DNA of 64,000 bases from JASGDN01 sp049841275 (GTDB taxonomy: Bacteria; Chloroflexota; Chloroflexia; Thermomicrobiales; UBA6265). The DNA is taken from the NCBI GenBank assembly GCA_049841275.1, contig JASGDN010000091.1, positions 1 through 64,000 of the forward strand. Direction: 5' to 3'. The translations under genes were made by a program, and so were the position numbers. Under the pieces are notes generated by a model. It was given only the letters and a program-made list of their open reading frames with translations, was not told the origin of the DNA and did no database searches. Each line of letters opens with the position of its first letter. The first letter of the stretch is position 1. Of this stretch, positions 1 through 8,013 are shown in pieces.

Positions 1-116
1 CACCAGCTGGTGTTTCGCCCCTACTTGTGCGTTTTTGCGAACACAATCCCCAAACGATCCTCGACGCGGGAGGGCGACATGCCGCCGACCCGCTTCTTCA
101 TTCAAGGACGACAGGC
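1..116. other. Upstream flank of sufS, unassigned
   Basis: This stretch precedes the chosen sufS start. Frame 1 is open from the window edge to a TGA at 118-120 that overlaps the sufS ATG (ATGA), so the 3' end of an upstream gene could lie here. Its translation does not resemble SufB, SufC or SufD, which usually precede sufS, so no call is made. The sufS frame is also open to the window edge, but the extra residues look non-conserved. Confidence 0.3.
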
Positions 117-1466
117 ATGACCACGGGCATCGGTGAATCGAACAGCATGGGTGTCGCCATGAAGACGGCCTCCATCGACGGCGCGGCGCTCCGGAACGAT
201 TTTCCGATCTTCCGGAATGCGGTCGTTGGCGAGCGCCCGCTGACCTTCCTCGACAGCGCCGCCAGCAGCCAGAAGCCGCAGGCCGTGATCGACGCCCTGC
301 GCGACTATTACGAGACGAGCAACGCGAACATCCACCGCGGCGTTTACCACCTCTCCGAGATCGCGACCGCGCAGTACGAGGCGGCGCGGAAGCGGATCGC
401 GCGGTTCATCAACGCGAAGTCGCCGCGTGAATGCGTCTTCGTGCGTGGTACCACCGAAGGCCTGAACCTCATCGCCAGCAGCTGGGGACGCGCCAACCTG
501 AAACCCGGCGACCTGATCGTCTATACGGAGATGGAGCATCACAGCAACATCATTCCGTGGCAATTGATCGCGGAGCAGACTGACGCCCGCATCGCCTGGG
601 TGCCGATGACACCGGACGGTCTCCTCGACCGGAAGGCATTTACGGCCCTGATGGCGCAGGAGCCGAAGGTGCTGGCGCTGACCCACGTCGGGAATGCGCT
701 GGGGACGGTCAACCCGGTGAAGGAGCTGATTGCCGAGGCGCACGCGGCGGGTGCAGTCGTCGTTCTGGATGGCGCGCAGAGCGTCCCTCACATGCCTATC
801 GACGTGCAGGATCTCGACTGCGACTTCCTCGCCTTCTCTGGCCACAAGATGCTGGGGCCGATGGGGTCTGGCGTGCTTTACGGCAAGAAGGCGTTGCTCG
901 ATGCGATGCCGCCGTATCAGGGTGGCGGCAGCATGATCCGCAAGGTCGAGCTGACGCATACGACGTGGGCCGATGTGCCGGCGAAGTTCGAGGCCGGTAC
1001 GCCCTCCGTCGGTGATGCGATCGCGCTGACGAAGGCGGTCGACTACCTGGAAACTCTGGGCATGGACGCTGTCTGGGCGCACGCGCGGGAGATTGGCGCT
1101 TATGCGGTCGAGCGGCTGCGGGATGTGCCGGACCTGACGATCTACGGTCCTACGGAGATGGATCATCGGTCGGGTGTCATCTCGTTCGGTCTGGGAGACA
1201 TCCATCCGCACGATGTCGCGACGCTGCTGAACGAGCAGAACATCGCCGTTCGCGCCGGGCATCACTGCGCGCAGCCGGCGATGCGCGCGCTCGACGTGAT
1301 GGCGACGACCCGCGCGAGCTTCTACCTCTACAATGACCGTGACGATGTCGATCGCCTGGTGGAGGGGCTTCATCACGCGATCAGGACGATGAATGGCGGC
1401 GGCTTCTGGAACGGTGTCGAGACCTGGGCTGTTCCACAATCCGAGGTGGTCGAGACCGGTCAATAG
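117..1466 (+). CDS. sufS: Cysteine desulfurase SufS
   Basis: Class V PLP aminotransferase of 449 residues that takes sulfur from cysteine as a persulfide for iron-sulfur cluster assembly. The PLP lysine is visible at Lys244 in SGHKMLGPMG, and the persulfide cysteine at Cys384 in RAGHHCAQPAM, the SufS/CsdB (group II) arrangement rather than the IscS loop. HHSNIIPW and DGAQSVPH are also family hallmarks. The start at 117 has an AAGGA ribosome site 8 bases upstream; the frame is open further upstream but that extension looks like non-coding sequence. sufU follows 36 bases downstream, the usual partner when SufE is absent. Confidence 0.95.
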   Translation: MTTGIGESNSMGVAMKTASIDGAALRNDFPIFRNAVVGERPLTFLDSAASSQKPQAVIDALRDYYETSNANIHRGVYHLSEIATAQYEAARKRIARFINAKSPRECVFVRGTTEGLNLIASSWGRANLKPGDLIVYTEMEHHSNIIPWQLIAEQTDARIAWVPMTPDGLLDRKAFTALMAQEPKVLALTHVGNALGTVNPVKELIAEAHAAGAVVVLDGAQSVPHMPIDVQDLDCDFLAFSGHKMLGPMGSGVLYGKKALLDAMPPYQGGGSMIRKVELTHTTWADVPAKFEAGTPSVGDAIALTKAVDYLETLGMDAVWAHAREIGAYAVERLRDVPDLTIYGPTEMDHRSGVISFGLGDIHPHDVATLLNEQNIAVRAGHHCAQPAMRALDVMATTRASFYLYNDRDDVDRLVEGLHHAIRTMNGGGFWNGVETWAVPQSEVVETGQ

Positions 1467-1502
1467 GCACAATGACGTGTCGCAGGGATTGAGAGCAGAC
1501 GA

Positions 1503-1934
1503 GTGGCAAGCATGGGATTCGGCAGCGCCGATGGCGGCGAGGACAGCATCTATCGCGAGATCATCCTGGAGCATTACCATCATCCGAAGAATCGTGGCAC
1601 GCTCGACCCGGCGGACTTCTCCTACGAGGATGTGAATCCGCTGTGTGGTGACGAGGTTCGCATCGATGTTCGCGTCAAGGACAACCGGATCGCCGACATC
1701 AAGTTCAGCGGGCGTGGTTGCGCGGTCAGCCAGGCCTCGGCGTCAATCCTCACGGAGATGGTGGAAGGGAAGACGCTCGACGAGGTGAAGGCGATCGGGA
1801 AGGACGAGCTGCTGGACGAGATCGGCATTCCCATCAGCCCCGCGCGCATCAAGTGCGCGCTGCTGGGACTGAAGGTGTTGAAGGCCGGCATCTACGGCGT
1901 CGATCACGTCGATGCCGAGTTCGACGGTGTCTGA
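1503..1934 (+). CDS. sufU: Iron-sulfur assembly protein SufU
   Basis: SufU-type protein of 143 residues. In Gram-positive bacteria SufU is the zinc-dependent sulfur acceptor of SufS. The three conserved cysteines are present: Cys48 in NPLCGDEV, Cys73 in RGCAVSQAS and Cys118 in ARIKCALLGL; the aspartate after the first (CGD) is also kept. The insert before the second cysteine is typical of SufU rather than IscU. It starts with GTG at 1503 (an ATG lies at 1512) and is surely co-transcribed with sufS. It converges on the NIPSNAP gene with only 20 bases between the stops. Confidence 0.93.
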   Translation: MASMGFGSADGGEDSIYREIILEHYHHPKNRGTLDPADFSYEDVNPLCGDEVRIDVRVKDNRIADIKFSGRGCAVSQASASILTEMVEGKTLDEVKAIGKDELLDEIGIPISPARIKCALLGLKVLKAGIYGVDHVDAEFDGV

Positions 1935-1954
1935 GCAAGCCATGAGGCGTATCG

Positions 1955-2641
1955 TCATGCCGGGCCAGCGATCTGGAGCCGGCGCGCTTCCAATGGCTGG
2001 GTCAGCCAGCGCTGGAGGCGCTCGCCCATTTCGCTTGCGAGCGCACGACCGTCGGTTCGATGTGAGGGAACAATACCCACGATGACGAAGACATCCTCGT
2101 GGATCGGGAGACGTGGGTAGTTGTTCGCCCGTTGAAGCGTGACATAGAAGCCTGCACCGGGAATCCCGCCCTCCGACCAGCTGCGAAGGTCTTCGATGAC
2201 TTCTGGCGCATGTTGCGGCGCGATGTGGGCGATGACGAGATCGGCGTAGGAGCTGGTGGCATCTGTCGCCCTGGCGATGGGGCGTTTCGGGATGGACATC
2301 CCGGAATTGGGCCAGGCGGCTTGCAGCATGAAGACGTCGTCGCTGTCGTCCAGGCTGGCGTTTGCCTCATTGCGGAAGCGCTGCCACACGGCGCCATCGT
2401 AGAAGTCCCGGGTCGCGTTGCCACGGGCCTCGTAATCGGAAAAGCCCCGGAGCCAGGTGAAACGGTCCGGATCGCCTGGCTCGCGAAACCATCCGAGCAA
2501 CACGATGCCGAGGCGTTGTTGCTCGCGAACGAATTCCCGTTCGAAGAGGGCGATCAGGTCGTCGCGGCGTCCTGGTACCGTTCGATACTGGCGTAGTTCG
2601 ACGATCGCTGGTTCCATGTCCGGGGTGTGGGTACCATCCAT
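1955..2641 (-). CDS. NIPSNAP family protein
   Basis: Protein of 228 residues with an N-terminal NIPSNAP (dimeric alpha-beta barrel type) domain. The opening residues IVELRQYRTVPGRRDDL and the later FTWLRGFSDYEAR are the characteristic strands of this family. A second half, roughly residues 125-220, may repeat the fold, as is common in tandem NIPSNAP proteins. No catalytic residues can be assigned and the family's biochemical role is poorly defined. A GAGGAG ribosome site 7 bases upstream supports the ATG at 2641. It is divergent from the Rieske ferredoxin gene. Confidence 0.8.
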   Translation of the reverse strand: MDGTHTPDMEPAIVELRQYRTVPGRRDDLIALFEREFVREQQRLGIVLLGWFREPGDPDRFTWLRGFSDYEARGNATRDFYDGAVWQRFRNEANASLDDSDDVFMLQAAWPNSGMSIPKRPIARATDATSSYADLVIAHIAPQHAPEVIEDLRSWSEGGIPGAGFYVTLQRANNYPRLPIHEDVFVIVGIVPSHRTDGRALASEMGERLQRWLTQPLEARRLQIAGPA

Positions 2642-2756
2642 CGGGGATCTCCTCTGTCGTCGCGTGTCGTGACGCGAGCATCCCCTTCAATACGGTCAAG
2701 AGTCGTCCGCTTTGGACGGCGGAGCGGGCACGCTGTCCCGACCAGAGGAACGAGAT

Positions 2757-3074
2757 ATGGCGAAGCATTGGGTCACGGTGGCGAAGAACGGCTATCTGGA
2801 ACCGGGAGAATTGATGTACGTAGAAGTTGACGAGGAGCCGGTTTGCCTCATCAATCTCGATGGCGAACTGCATGCGCTCAACGACATCTGCACCCACGAG
2901 GAAGCCTCCCTCGCGGACGGCGAGATCGTCGGCGACGAGATCGAGTGCCCGCTGCACGGCGGAGCGTTCAACATCCGGACCGGCGAACCGGCCTCCTTCC
3001 CGGTCGTCGTCGCGATCGAGAAATACGCAGTTCGTATCGTTGGTGACGAGGTCCAGGTCTCCGTCAAGGATTGA
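2757..3074 (+). CDS. Rieske-type [2Fe-2S] ferredoxin
   Basis: Small soluble Rieske ferredoxin of 105 residues, like BphF or the NirD small subunit. The cluster ligands are Cys45/His47 in ICTHEEASL and Cys64/His67 in ECPLHGGAF. There is no signal peptide or membrane anchor, and the disulfide cysteines of respiratory Rieske proteins are absent, so it is a cytosolic electron carrier. Such ferredoxins often sit inside suf clusters of actinobacteria and Chloroflexota, which fits sufSU nearby. The ATG at 2757 follows a GAGGA site. Its 3' end overlaps the convergent membrane-protein gene by 11 bases. Confidence 0.9.
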   Translation: MAKHWVTVAKNGYLEPGELMYVEVDEEPVCLINLDGELHALNDICTHEEASLADGEIVGDEIECPLHGGAFNIRTGEPASFPVVVAIEKYAVRIVGDEVQVSVKD

Positions 3075-3534
3075 CTGGAGGCGCCGGTTCGGTTCGGTGG
3101 ATGAAGCCCTCGTTGCGTTTTGCCGCGAAGGCGACGATTGTGGCGAGGATGCCCACCATATTGAGGCCGGTCGCCGAATACTCGGTGACCACGCCGTTGA
3201 CGGTCACGCTTCGGGATACGCCGAGCAGGCCGTCTACGAGCTGTTTGGTCAGGTTCCCATCGACCTGGCTTGATACGAATGGGAGCTGGAGCAACGACCA
3301 GCCGATCAGGAGAGCCATTCCTGTCGTATAGCGCTCCCGGCCCGAGAGGATTGCCAGCGATCCGAGGACCCCGACGATCCCCAAGCCGATCCGGGTGTAT
3401 CCGTGGACTTCGCCGTCGAGTGCCGCGCTCAGATTCATCCCGATGCTGGCGAGTCCCGCGACCAGGGCCCAAAGCGTGATGGCTTTCAGGGCAGGGGGGA
3501 ACGTTCGAAACCAGGTGATGGTGCGATCGATCAT
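3064..3534 (-). CDS. Small multi-pass membrane protein
   Basis: Protein of 156 residues with about four hydrophobic segments (roughly residues 17-37, 48-66, 73-88 and 124-142) and a short polar tail. No family was recognised. The layout resembles small four-helix membrane proteins of the SPW/DoxX size class, but the SPW motif was not found. It stands alone on the minus strand and converges on the Rieske ferredoxin. Confidence 0.65.
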   Translation of the reverse strand: MIDRTITWFRTFPPALKAITLWALVAGLASIGMNLSAALDGEVHGYTRIGLGIVGVLGSLAILSGRERYTTGMALLIGWSLLQLPFVSSQVDGNLTKQLVDGLLGVSRSVTVNGVVTEYSATGLNMVGILATIVAFAAKRNEGFIHRTEPAPPVNP

Positions 3535-3685
3535 GTGGATTGCCTCGTGACAGGTCTTTCACTCTGCGTTGTGGAGCATTTCTCCGATGTGATGACGCCT
3601 GCGGCGGAGGAATGGTTCCTGCCTGACCGTCCGGTATGCAGCGCCAGGCCTGCATTCGTGGCAGGAAGCCGGGAGGAATTGAGCG

Positions 3686-4345
3686 ATGACCGATGGTGAT
3701 CCGCGAGCCCCGTTTTCAGGTCTGTTTGTCGGTGGCGATCGTACCGATACGTCGCTTGCGTGGTTCGAGCAGGTTTACGATGCGGCGGCCGGGCGTGATG
3801 TTCGGGTCCCGTGGGATCGTGGCGCTCCGCATCGTCATCTGGTCGAGTGGAGCGAACGCGCGCAGATCGGCGGCGACGGGAAGCGTGCCATTGTCGTTGG
3901 CTGTGGTACCGGCGATGACGCCGAGTTCGTCGTGGCGCGTGGATTCGAAGTGATAGCGTTCGACATTGCGCCGACCGCGATCCGAATGGCGCAGGAGCGG
4001 TTTCCGGAGAGCCGGGTGCAGTATCGGGTCGCCGATCTCTTTTCCCCGCCGGACGAGTGGCTTGGAGGGTTCGACCTGGTTGTGGAGAATCAGACGCTCC
4101 AGGCGCTTCCCGCCGACATCCGTCCTGCTGCTGTCACGGCGGTCGCCCGCCTTCTTGCGCCGGGCGGGATGCTGCTGGTGCTGGCGAACCGGGCGGTTCC
4201 CGGCCAGCCGGTTGCGGGACCGCCCTGGCCGCTGACGCGCGAAGAGATGGATGGCTTCACGCAGGTCGGTCTCACGGTGGCCTCTATCGAGGCGCTGTCG
4301 TCCAACGGGCATCCACGATGGAGGGCAGTCTATCGTCACTCCTGA
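3686..4345 (+). CDS. SAM-dependent methyltransferase, TPMT/class I type
   Basis: Class I Rossmann methyltransferase of 219 residues. SAM-binding motif I is IVVGCGTGDDAEF (about residues 69-81), the acidic end of strand 2 is EVIAFDI, and QYRVADLF marks motif II. The N-terminal lead with a conserved W at the start of the fold resembles the thiopurine S-methyltransferase-like group; substrate unknown. GGAGG upstream supports the ATG at 3686. It converges on the next gene with 18 bases between stops. Confidence 0.82.
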   Translation: MTDGDPRAPFSGLFVGGDRTDTSLAWFEQVYDAAAGRDVRVPWDRGAPHRHLVEWSERAQIGGDGKRAIVVGCGTGDDAEFVVARGFEVIAFDIAPTAIRMAQERFPESRVQYRVADLFSPPDEWLGGFDLVVENQTLQALPADIRPAAVTAVARLLAPGGMLLVLANRAVPGQPVAGPPWPLTREEMDGFTQVGLTVASIEALSSNGHPRWRAVYRHS

Positions 4346-4363
4346 ACGTGTGCCCATACGGAA

Positions 4364-5545
4364 TTACGGTGATCCATTTCCTGGGTATGCAAGAAACGAC
4401 AGGTCGTATGCGTTGAGCATGTCGATCAGGTCGTAGCGTTTCTCGCCGCGCTGCCGGAACGTGAGGCGGACCGTCCCAATTGGTTCGACCTCGGCTGATT
4501 GCAGGTCGAGGAATGTCGAGAGGGGCTCCTTCCAGACCACGCTTTGCTGTTGCTCGAATTGCGAAACGGTCTGGTTCAGATACGTCTGCGCGTCGGCATC
4601 GTCGGTCAGGTCCACGACGACAACGTACGTGGCGGGATCGCTCGGTAGTGGCATCGGCGACTCCAACGCATATGGCGCGCCGGGTGTTGTGGCCATCATC
4701 GCCCCACGCACCCAGGATCTCGCGACATCTTCGGGGATGGCTGTAGCATCGGTCCGCTGGTTCGTGGGCGAGCTTGCAGGAATGGTGATGCCCGGTGCGA
4801 ACATGACCTTGGCGGGAATCATCACCGCCTCGCCAACCCCCTCGATGTCTGTGCGGACGAACCGCCTTGGCGGTCCGTCGTAGGTCATGTCCTTGTCGTC
4901 CTTCCTGGTGACGGCCACAGTGCGGGCAAGCACATTGGCATCCCCGAACGCCACGACATCGTCGTATGGGAGCGCCAGCGTCCTGCTCGCGCGCGCCAGG
5001 GATGAGGTGAGTCCAACACGATCGAGCATGGCGTTCCAGGCATCGTCCGTGCCGGGGAACGTCCAGACGCGTGAGCCGTCCTCCGTTTCGCCGTATCCGT
5101 TCTCCATCCAGCGTGCTTTCACCGCGGCGACATCGAACCGTCCCTTGAGCAGATGCAGGGTGTCATTCCCGACTGGCTGTGCCAGTGCCGCGTCGATCTC
5201 CTCCGGATCGATGCCGAACAGGCCAGTCCAGCCGCGTGGCGCCAGTTCCCACGTCAGTACGCTTGGGATGATAGTGTCGAGGTGCGGAAGTGCGTCCTTG
5301 AGGTCTGCAGACGTGGCCTCTGCATTGACGAACGTCCGGGCGAGTGCGAGATCGGCAAAGCTGGTGATCGGGAACCCCTCGCCGGAAAGGTTCCCGGTGC
5401 GTTGCGGCGCCAGTTCAGCCAGGGCGTGGAGGGAAGGGCGGATCGGTTCGATGTCGTCGTCGCGCCCTGCCAGGGGGAACGTGGCAAGGGTGGCGATGGC
5501 AGCGAGTGAGCCGTGCAGGAAGCGGCGGCGAGAGCACGTGGGCAC
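4364..5545 (-). CDS. Tat-exported protein of unknown function
   Basis: Protein of 393 residues starting with GTG, with GAGAGGAGG 7 bases upstream. The N-terminus CSRRRFLHGSLAAIATLAT is a twin-arginine signal with a hydrophobic core, so the protein is exported folded; no lipobox cysteine follows. The mature part has no recognisable enzyme motif. It alternates predicted strands and helices and carries repeated ALARTFVNAE-like elements, suggesting a periplasmic or surface protein. It is the only gene on its transcript as far as can be seen. Confidence 0.7.
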   Translation of the reverse strand: MPTCSRRRFLHGSLAAIATLATFPLAGRDDDIEPIRPSLHALAELAPQRTGNLSGEGFPITSFADLALARTFVNAEATSADLKDALPHLDTIIPSVLTWELAPRGWTGLFGIDPEEIDAALAQPVGNDTLHLLKGRFDVAAVKARWMENGYGETEDGSRVWTFPGTDDAWNAMLDRVGLTSSLARASRTLALPYDDVVAFGDANVLARTVAVTRKDDKDMTYDGPPRRFVRTDIEGVGEAVMIPAKVMFAPGITIPASSPTNQRTDATAIPEDVARSWVRGAMMATTPGAPYALESPMPLPSDPATYVVVVDLTDDADAQTYLNQTVSQFEQQQSVVWKEPLSTFLDLQSAEVEPIGTVRLTFRQRGEKRYDLIDMLNAYDLSFLAYPGNGSP

Positions 5546-5739
5546 GGACGAACCTCCTCTCGTATCCGGTGACCGGCAGGGGCGCTCCGGATAGGGGCTG
5601 GTGCTTACCTACCGAGGAGACGGCCGTGTTGACTCCGGTGTTCCCTGGATGAAGGTGTAGCGACCGTGCCGGACGGCTATTTCCTGGGGAGATGGTGACC
5701 GTCTCTGCGTGCGCCTGAGCGCGAAGGCGATCTTCTCTC

Positions 5740-6534
5740 TCATGCCCCTGAGCCAGTCACCGTCTTCGAGAACGATGCTGTCGATCGCCATCGCGCCGCC
5801 CACCAGGCGAACTCGGGCATATCAGTCGTGCGGGCGTCCTCGATCATGGCGTTGACATCCAGCGCGATGCGATGGAACGTGATGGCCGGATGCGCTGAGT
5901 CCCCGATGGTGATGATGGCAAAGTCTGCCCAATCGACGTCACGATTCCGATGGAGACCGGGCGCACCAGGCCCGACACCCGGTAGTCCCACGCTTCCCGG
6001 ATTGACTACGACTCCGTGTGCGTGCCAGCGTAGCAGTGGGACATGCGTGTGCCCTCCGGCAATGACCGACGCAAATCCATTCGTGATGACGAACGCCTCG
6101 GCGAGCTCGTGATTGGTTGTCGTTGCGGAGATCACCCCATCGCACGACGATGGCGTTCCGTGAAACGCGTGCAAGGCATAGCCGGCTCCCAGGTCGAGCG
6201 TTGCGTTCATGGGCAGGTTCGTCAGCCAATGCATGTCCCCGGGCGAGAGCCGGGATCGTGCCCACGCCACCATTGCCTTCGACCCAGCTTCGCTCGGCGG
6301 TGCGGCGATCTCCGGTGCTATCGAAGGATCGAGCCAGGCATCGACATTTCCTCGAACCGTGACAGCAGCAAGCTCCCGGACGCGCGATGTTGTTTCTGAG
6401 GGATTGGGGCCGAGCACGGCGATATCGCCGAGACACACGATCCGTTCGACCCCGATCCGATCGATCTCCCGAAGCACGCGATCGAGAGCCCAGGCATTGC
6501 CGTGAATGTCCGAAATCAGGGCGGTCGATGTCAT
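5740..6534 (-). CDS. Metallophosphoesterase, YfcE/MJ0936-like
   Basis: Calcineurin-like phosphoesterase of 264 residues with the full set of metal-binding motifs in order: SDIHGN near the start, GDIAVLGPNP, RGNVD, HGTPSS, GGHTHVP and NPGSVG. This is the pattern of the YfcE/MJ0936 phosphodiesterases; the physiological substrate cannot be told. I place the start at 6534 because MTSTALISDIHGN begins the fold and has GAGG 9 bases upstream; a 39-residue longer reading is possible. It follows ppk2 by 43 bases, so the two are probably one transcript. Confidence 0.85.
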   Translation of the reverse strand: MTSTALISDIHGNAWALDRVLREIDRIGVERIVCLGDIAVLGPNPSETTSRVRELAAVTVRGNVDAWLDPSIAPEIAAPPSEAGSKAMVAWARSRLSPGDMHWLTNLPMNATLDLGAGYALHAFHGTPSSCDGVISATTTNHELAEAFVITNGFASVIAGGHTHVPLLRWHAHGVVVNPGSVGLPGVGPGAPGLHRNRDVDWADFAIITIGDSAHPAITFHRIALDVNAMIEDARTTDMPEFAWWAARWRSTASFSKTVTGSGA

Positions 6535-6577
6535 CGGGGATGCCTCACAATGGGTATGCACCAGAAGGATGAGCTGG

Positions 6578-7426
6578 TCAGTCCGGGATGACGATATCGT
6601 CGAGTCCTTCGGCTTCGCTGGGGAATTGTGGGTCCATGCGCTCGAGGGCATCCGCTACGATTGCCGCGACTACGACGTTGCGATACCACTTGCGGTCGGC
6701 CGGAATCACGTACCACGGCGCATGGTCCGTCGAACATTTTTCCAGCATGTCCTGATAGGCATCCTGGAAATCGTCCCATTTCTCACGGTCGGCGAGGTCG
6801 CCCGGGTTGAACTTCCAGCGCTTGTCCGGGTCGTCCAGGCGGGCTTGCAGGCGCTCCTTTTGCTCATCCTTCGAGATATGCAGGAAGAGCTTGACGATCG
6901 TTGTCCCGCTTTCGGTCAGGAGTTCCTCGAATGCGTTGATCTGGGCGTAGCGCTGTTTCCAGACCGCTTTCGGCACGAGGTCGTGAACCCGGACGACGAG
7001 GACATCCTCGTAGTGCGAGCGGTTGAAGATCGCAAGCTCACCTTTCGCCGGGGTGTGCCGGTGAATGCGCCACAGATAGTCGTGGTCCAGATCCTCGGGC
7101 GTCGGCTGCTTGAACGGCGTGACGAACACTCCCTGCGGGTTCACCCCGTCGAAGACGTGGCCGATCGTGCCGTCCTTGCCGCCAGTGTCGGTTGCCTGAA
7201 GCACCACCAGCAGCGATTGCTTGTGCTCTGCCCAAAGCCGTTCCTGCAGCGCGATGATCCGATCGCGGTGATACCTGAGTTCGGCGTGCGCATCGTCGCG
7301 CGAGGAGAAGTCGCCGGATTGTCTCGTTGGCAGCTTGGCGAGCGTGACGGTCGAGCCTGGCTCGACGCGGAAGTCGCGCGGGTCGACGGTTGGCTTTGGC
7401 GTGGATGAGGATGCGGTCACGAGCAT
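6578..7426 (-). CDS. ppk2: Polyphosphate:nucleotide phosphotransferase, PPK2 family
   Basis: PPK2-family kinase of 282 residues that moves phosphate between polyphosphate and nucleotides. The Walker A-type loop LQATDTGGKDG is at residues 76-86, the second motif is FNRSHYEDVLVVRVH, and the lid region RWKFNPGDLADREKW is present. One PPK2 domain places it in the short (class I or III) group; which nucleotide it uses cannot be read from sequence. It is first in a likely two-gene unit with the phosphoesterase and is separated from the upstream small gene by a strong hairpin. Confidence 0.9.
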   Translation of the reverse strand: MLVTASSSTPKPTVDPRDFRVEPGSTVTLAKLPTRQSGDFSSRDDAHAELRYHRDRIIALQERLWAEHKQSLLVVLQATDTGGKDGTIGHVFDGVNPQGVFVTPFKQPTPEDLDHDYLWRIHRHTPAKGELAIFNRSHYEDVLVVRVHDLVPKAVWKQRYAQINAFEELLTESGTTIVKLFLHISKDEQKERLQARLDDPDKRWKFNPGDLADREKWDDFQDAYQDMLEKCSTDHAPWYVIPADRKWYRNVVVAAIVADALERMDPQFPSEAEGLDDIVIPD

Positions 7427-7498
7427 GATCCCTTCGGAGGCGGCAGCAACGGCGATCGTTGCCGCGAATCGTACCCCGATGGCGTCGTGCAGGAAGAG

Positions 7499-7546
7499 AA
7501 AACGACCGGGATGGCTCGCCAGGCGGCGAACTATCCCGGTCGTTTT
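7499..7546. terminator. Bidirectional hairpin terminator
   Basis: Perfect 14-bp inverted repeat (left arm 7499-7512, right arm 7533-7546) of the form AAAACGACCGGGAT, with a 20-base loop. It has A and T tracts on the outer sides, so it can stop transcription in both directions. On the minus strand it lies between the 40-residue membrane protein gene and ppk2. Confidence 0.85.
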
Positions 7547-7570
7547 TCGTTGTCGAGAGCGATGATGCGG

Positions 7571-7693
7571 CTAGGGGAAGACCACCAGCAGAATCAGCAG
7601 CGCCATCGCGATCAGGCCGACGGCGGCCACCCCACGAAGCACCAGATCCTCGCGCGTCAACACATCCTGAGCCCGCCGCTCGTTTTCGGTCAT
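7571..7693 (-). CDS. 40-residue single-pass membrane protein
   Basis: Short frame translating to MTENERRAQDVLTRED followed by a 24-residue hydrophobic helix ending in VVFP. A charged N-terminus and a single C-terminal transmembrane helix are expected of an accessory respiratory-complex subunit. A GGGGAGA site lies about 9 bases before the ATG and a strong terminator follows the stop, which argues for a real gene. It lies just beyond the terminator of the cytochrome operon, on the same strand. No family recognised. Confidence 0.6.
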   Translation of the reverse strand: MTENERRAQDVLTREDLVLRGVAAVGLIAMALLILLVVFP

Positions 7694-8013
7694 GGTCCCC
7701 ATTCTCCCCAGATGGATCGCAGGCGCATCACCCCGGAAACCAATCTTGGCCGGATTGCGTCCTGCAGTCTTTCGCGCTCGCGCGGGTCGCGCGCCCTCGA
7801 CCGTCCCTCAACAGTGTTCGGGGCGAAAGTGTACGTACGGCAACACGTCTGCCTCATCGATAGTAGGCGGTTCGTGCCGCCATGTCAATGTGACGCGTGG
7901 GGAGCCGGTTTGGTTTCGCATCGGGAAAAGACGAGGAATCCCGCGAACGTTCGCGGGATTCCTCGTCTGTGTCGAATGCAACGACATTGCCGGATAGCTC
8001 GTGCATGCGTGCG
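7694..8013. other. Intergenic region between respiratory operon and small membrane gene
   Basis: About 320 bases without a convincing gene. It holds the perfect hairpin at 7930-7967 next to the cytochrome b-c stop. The remaining sequence should contain the promoter of the 40-residue membrane protein, but no clear -35/-10 pair was found. Confidence 0.5.
7930..7967 (-). terminator. Terminator of the bc/oxidase operon
   Basis: Perfect 19-bp palindrome (GACGAGGAATCCCGCGAAC and its complement) starting 46 bases after the cytochrome b-c stop. On the minus strand it is followed by CTTTTC, a short U tract. The symmetry also allows weak termination from the other side. Confidence 0.85.

Noticed and set aside
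5609..5803. 64-codon frame overlapping the end of the metallophosphoesterase
   Set aside because: Its composition is protein-like, but it has no ribosome site and overlaps a conserved gene; too little to call.
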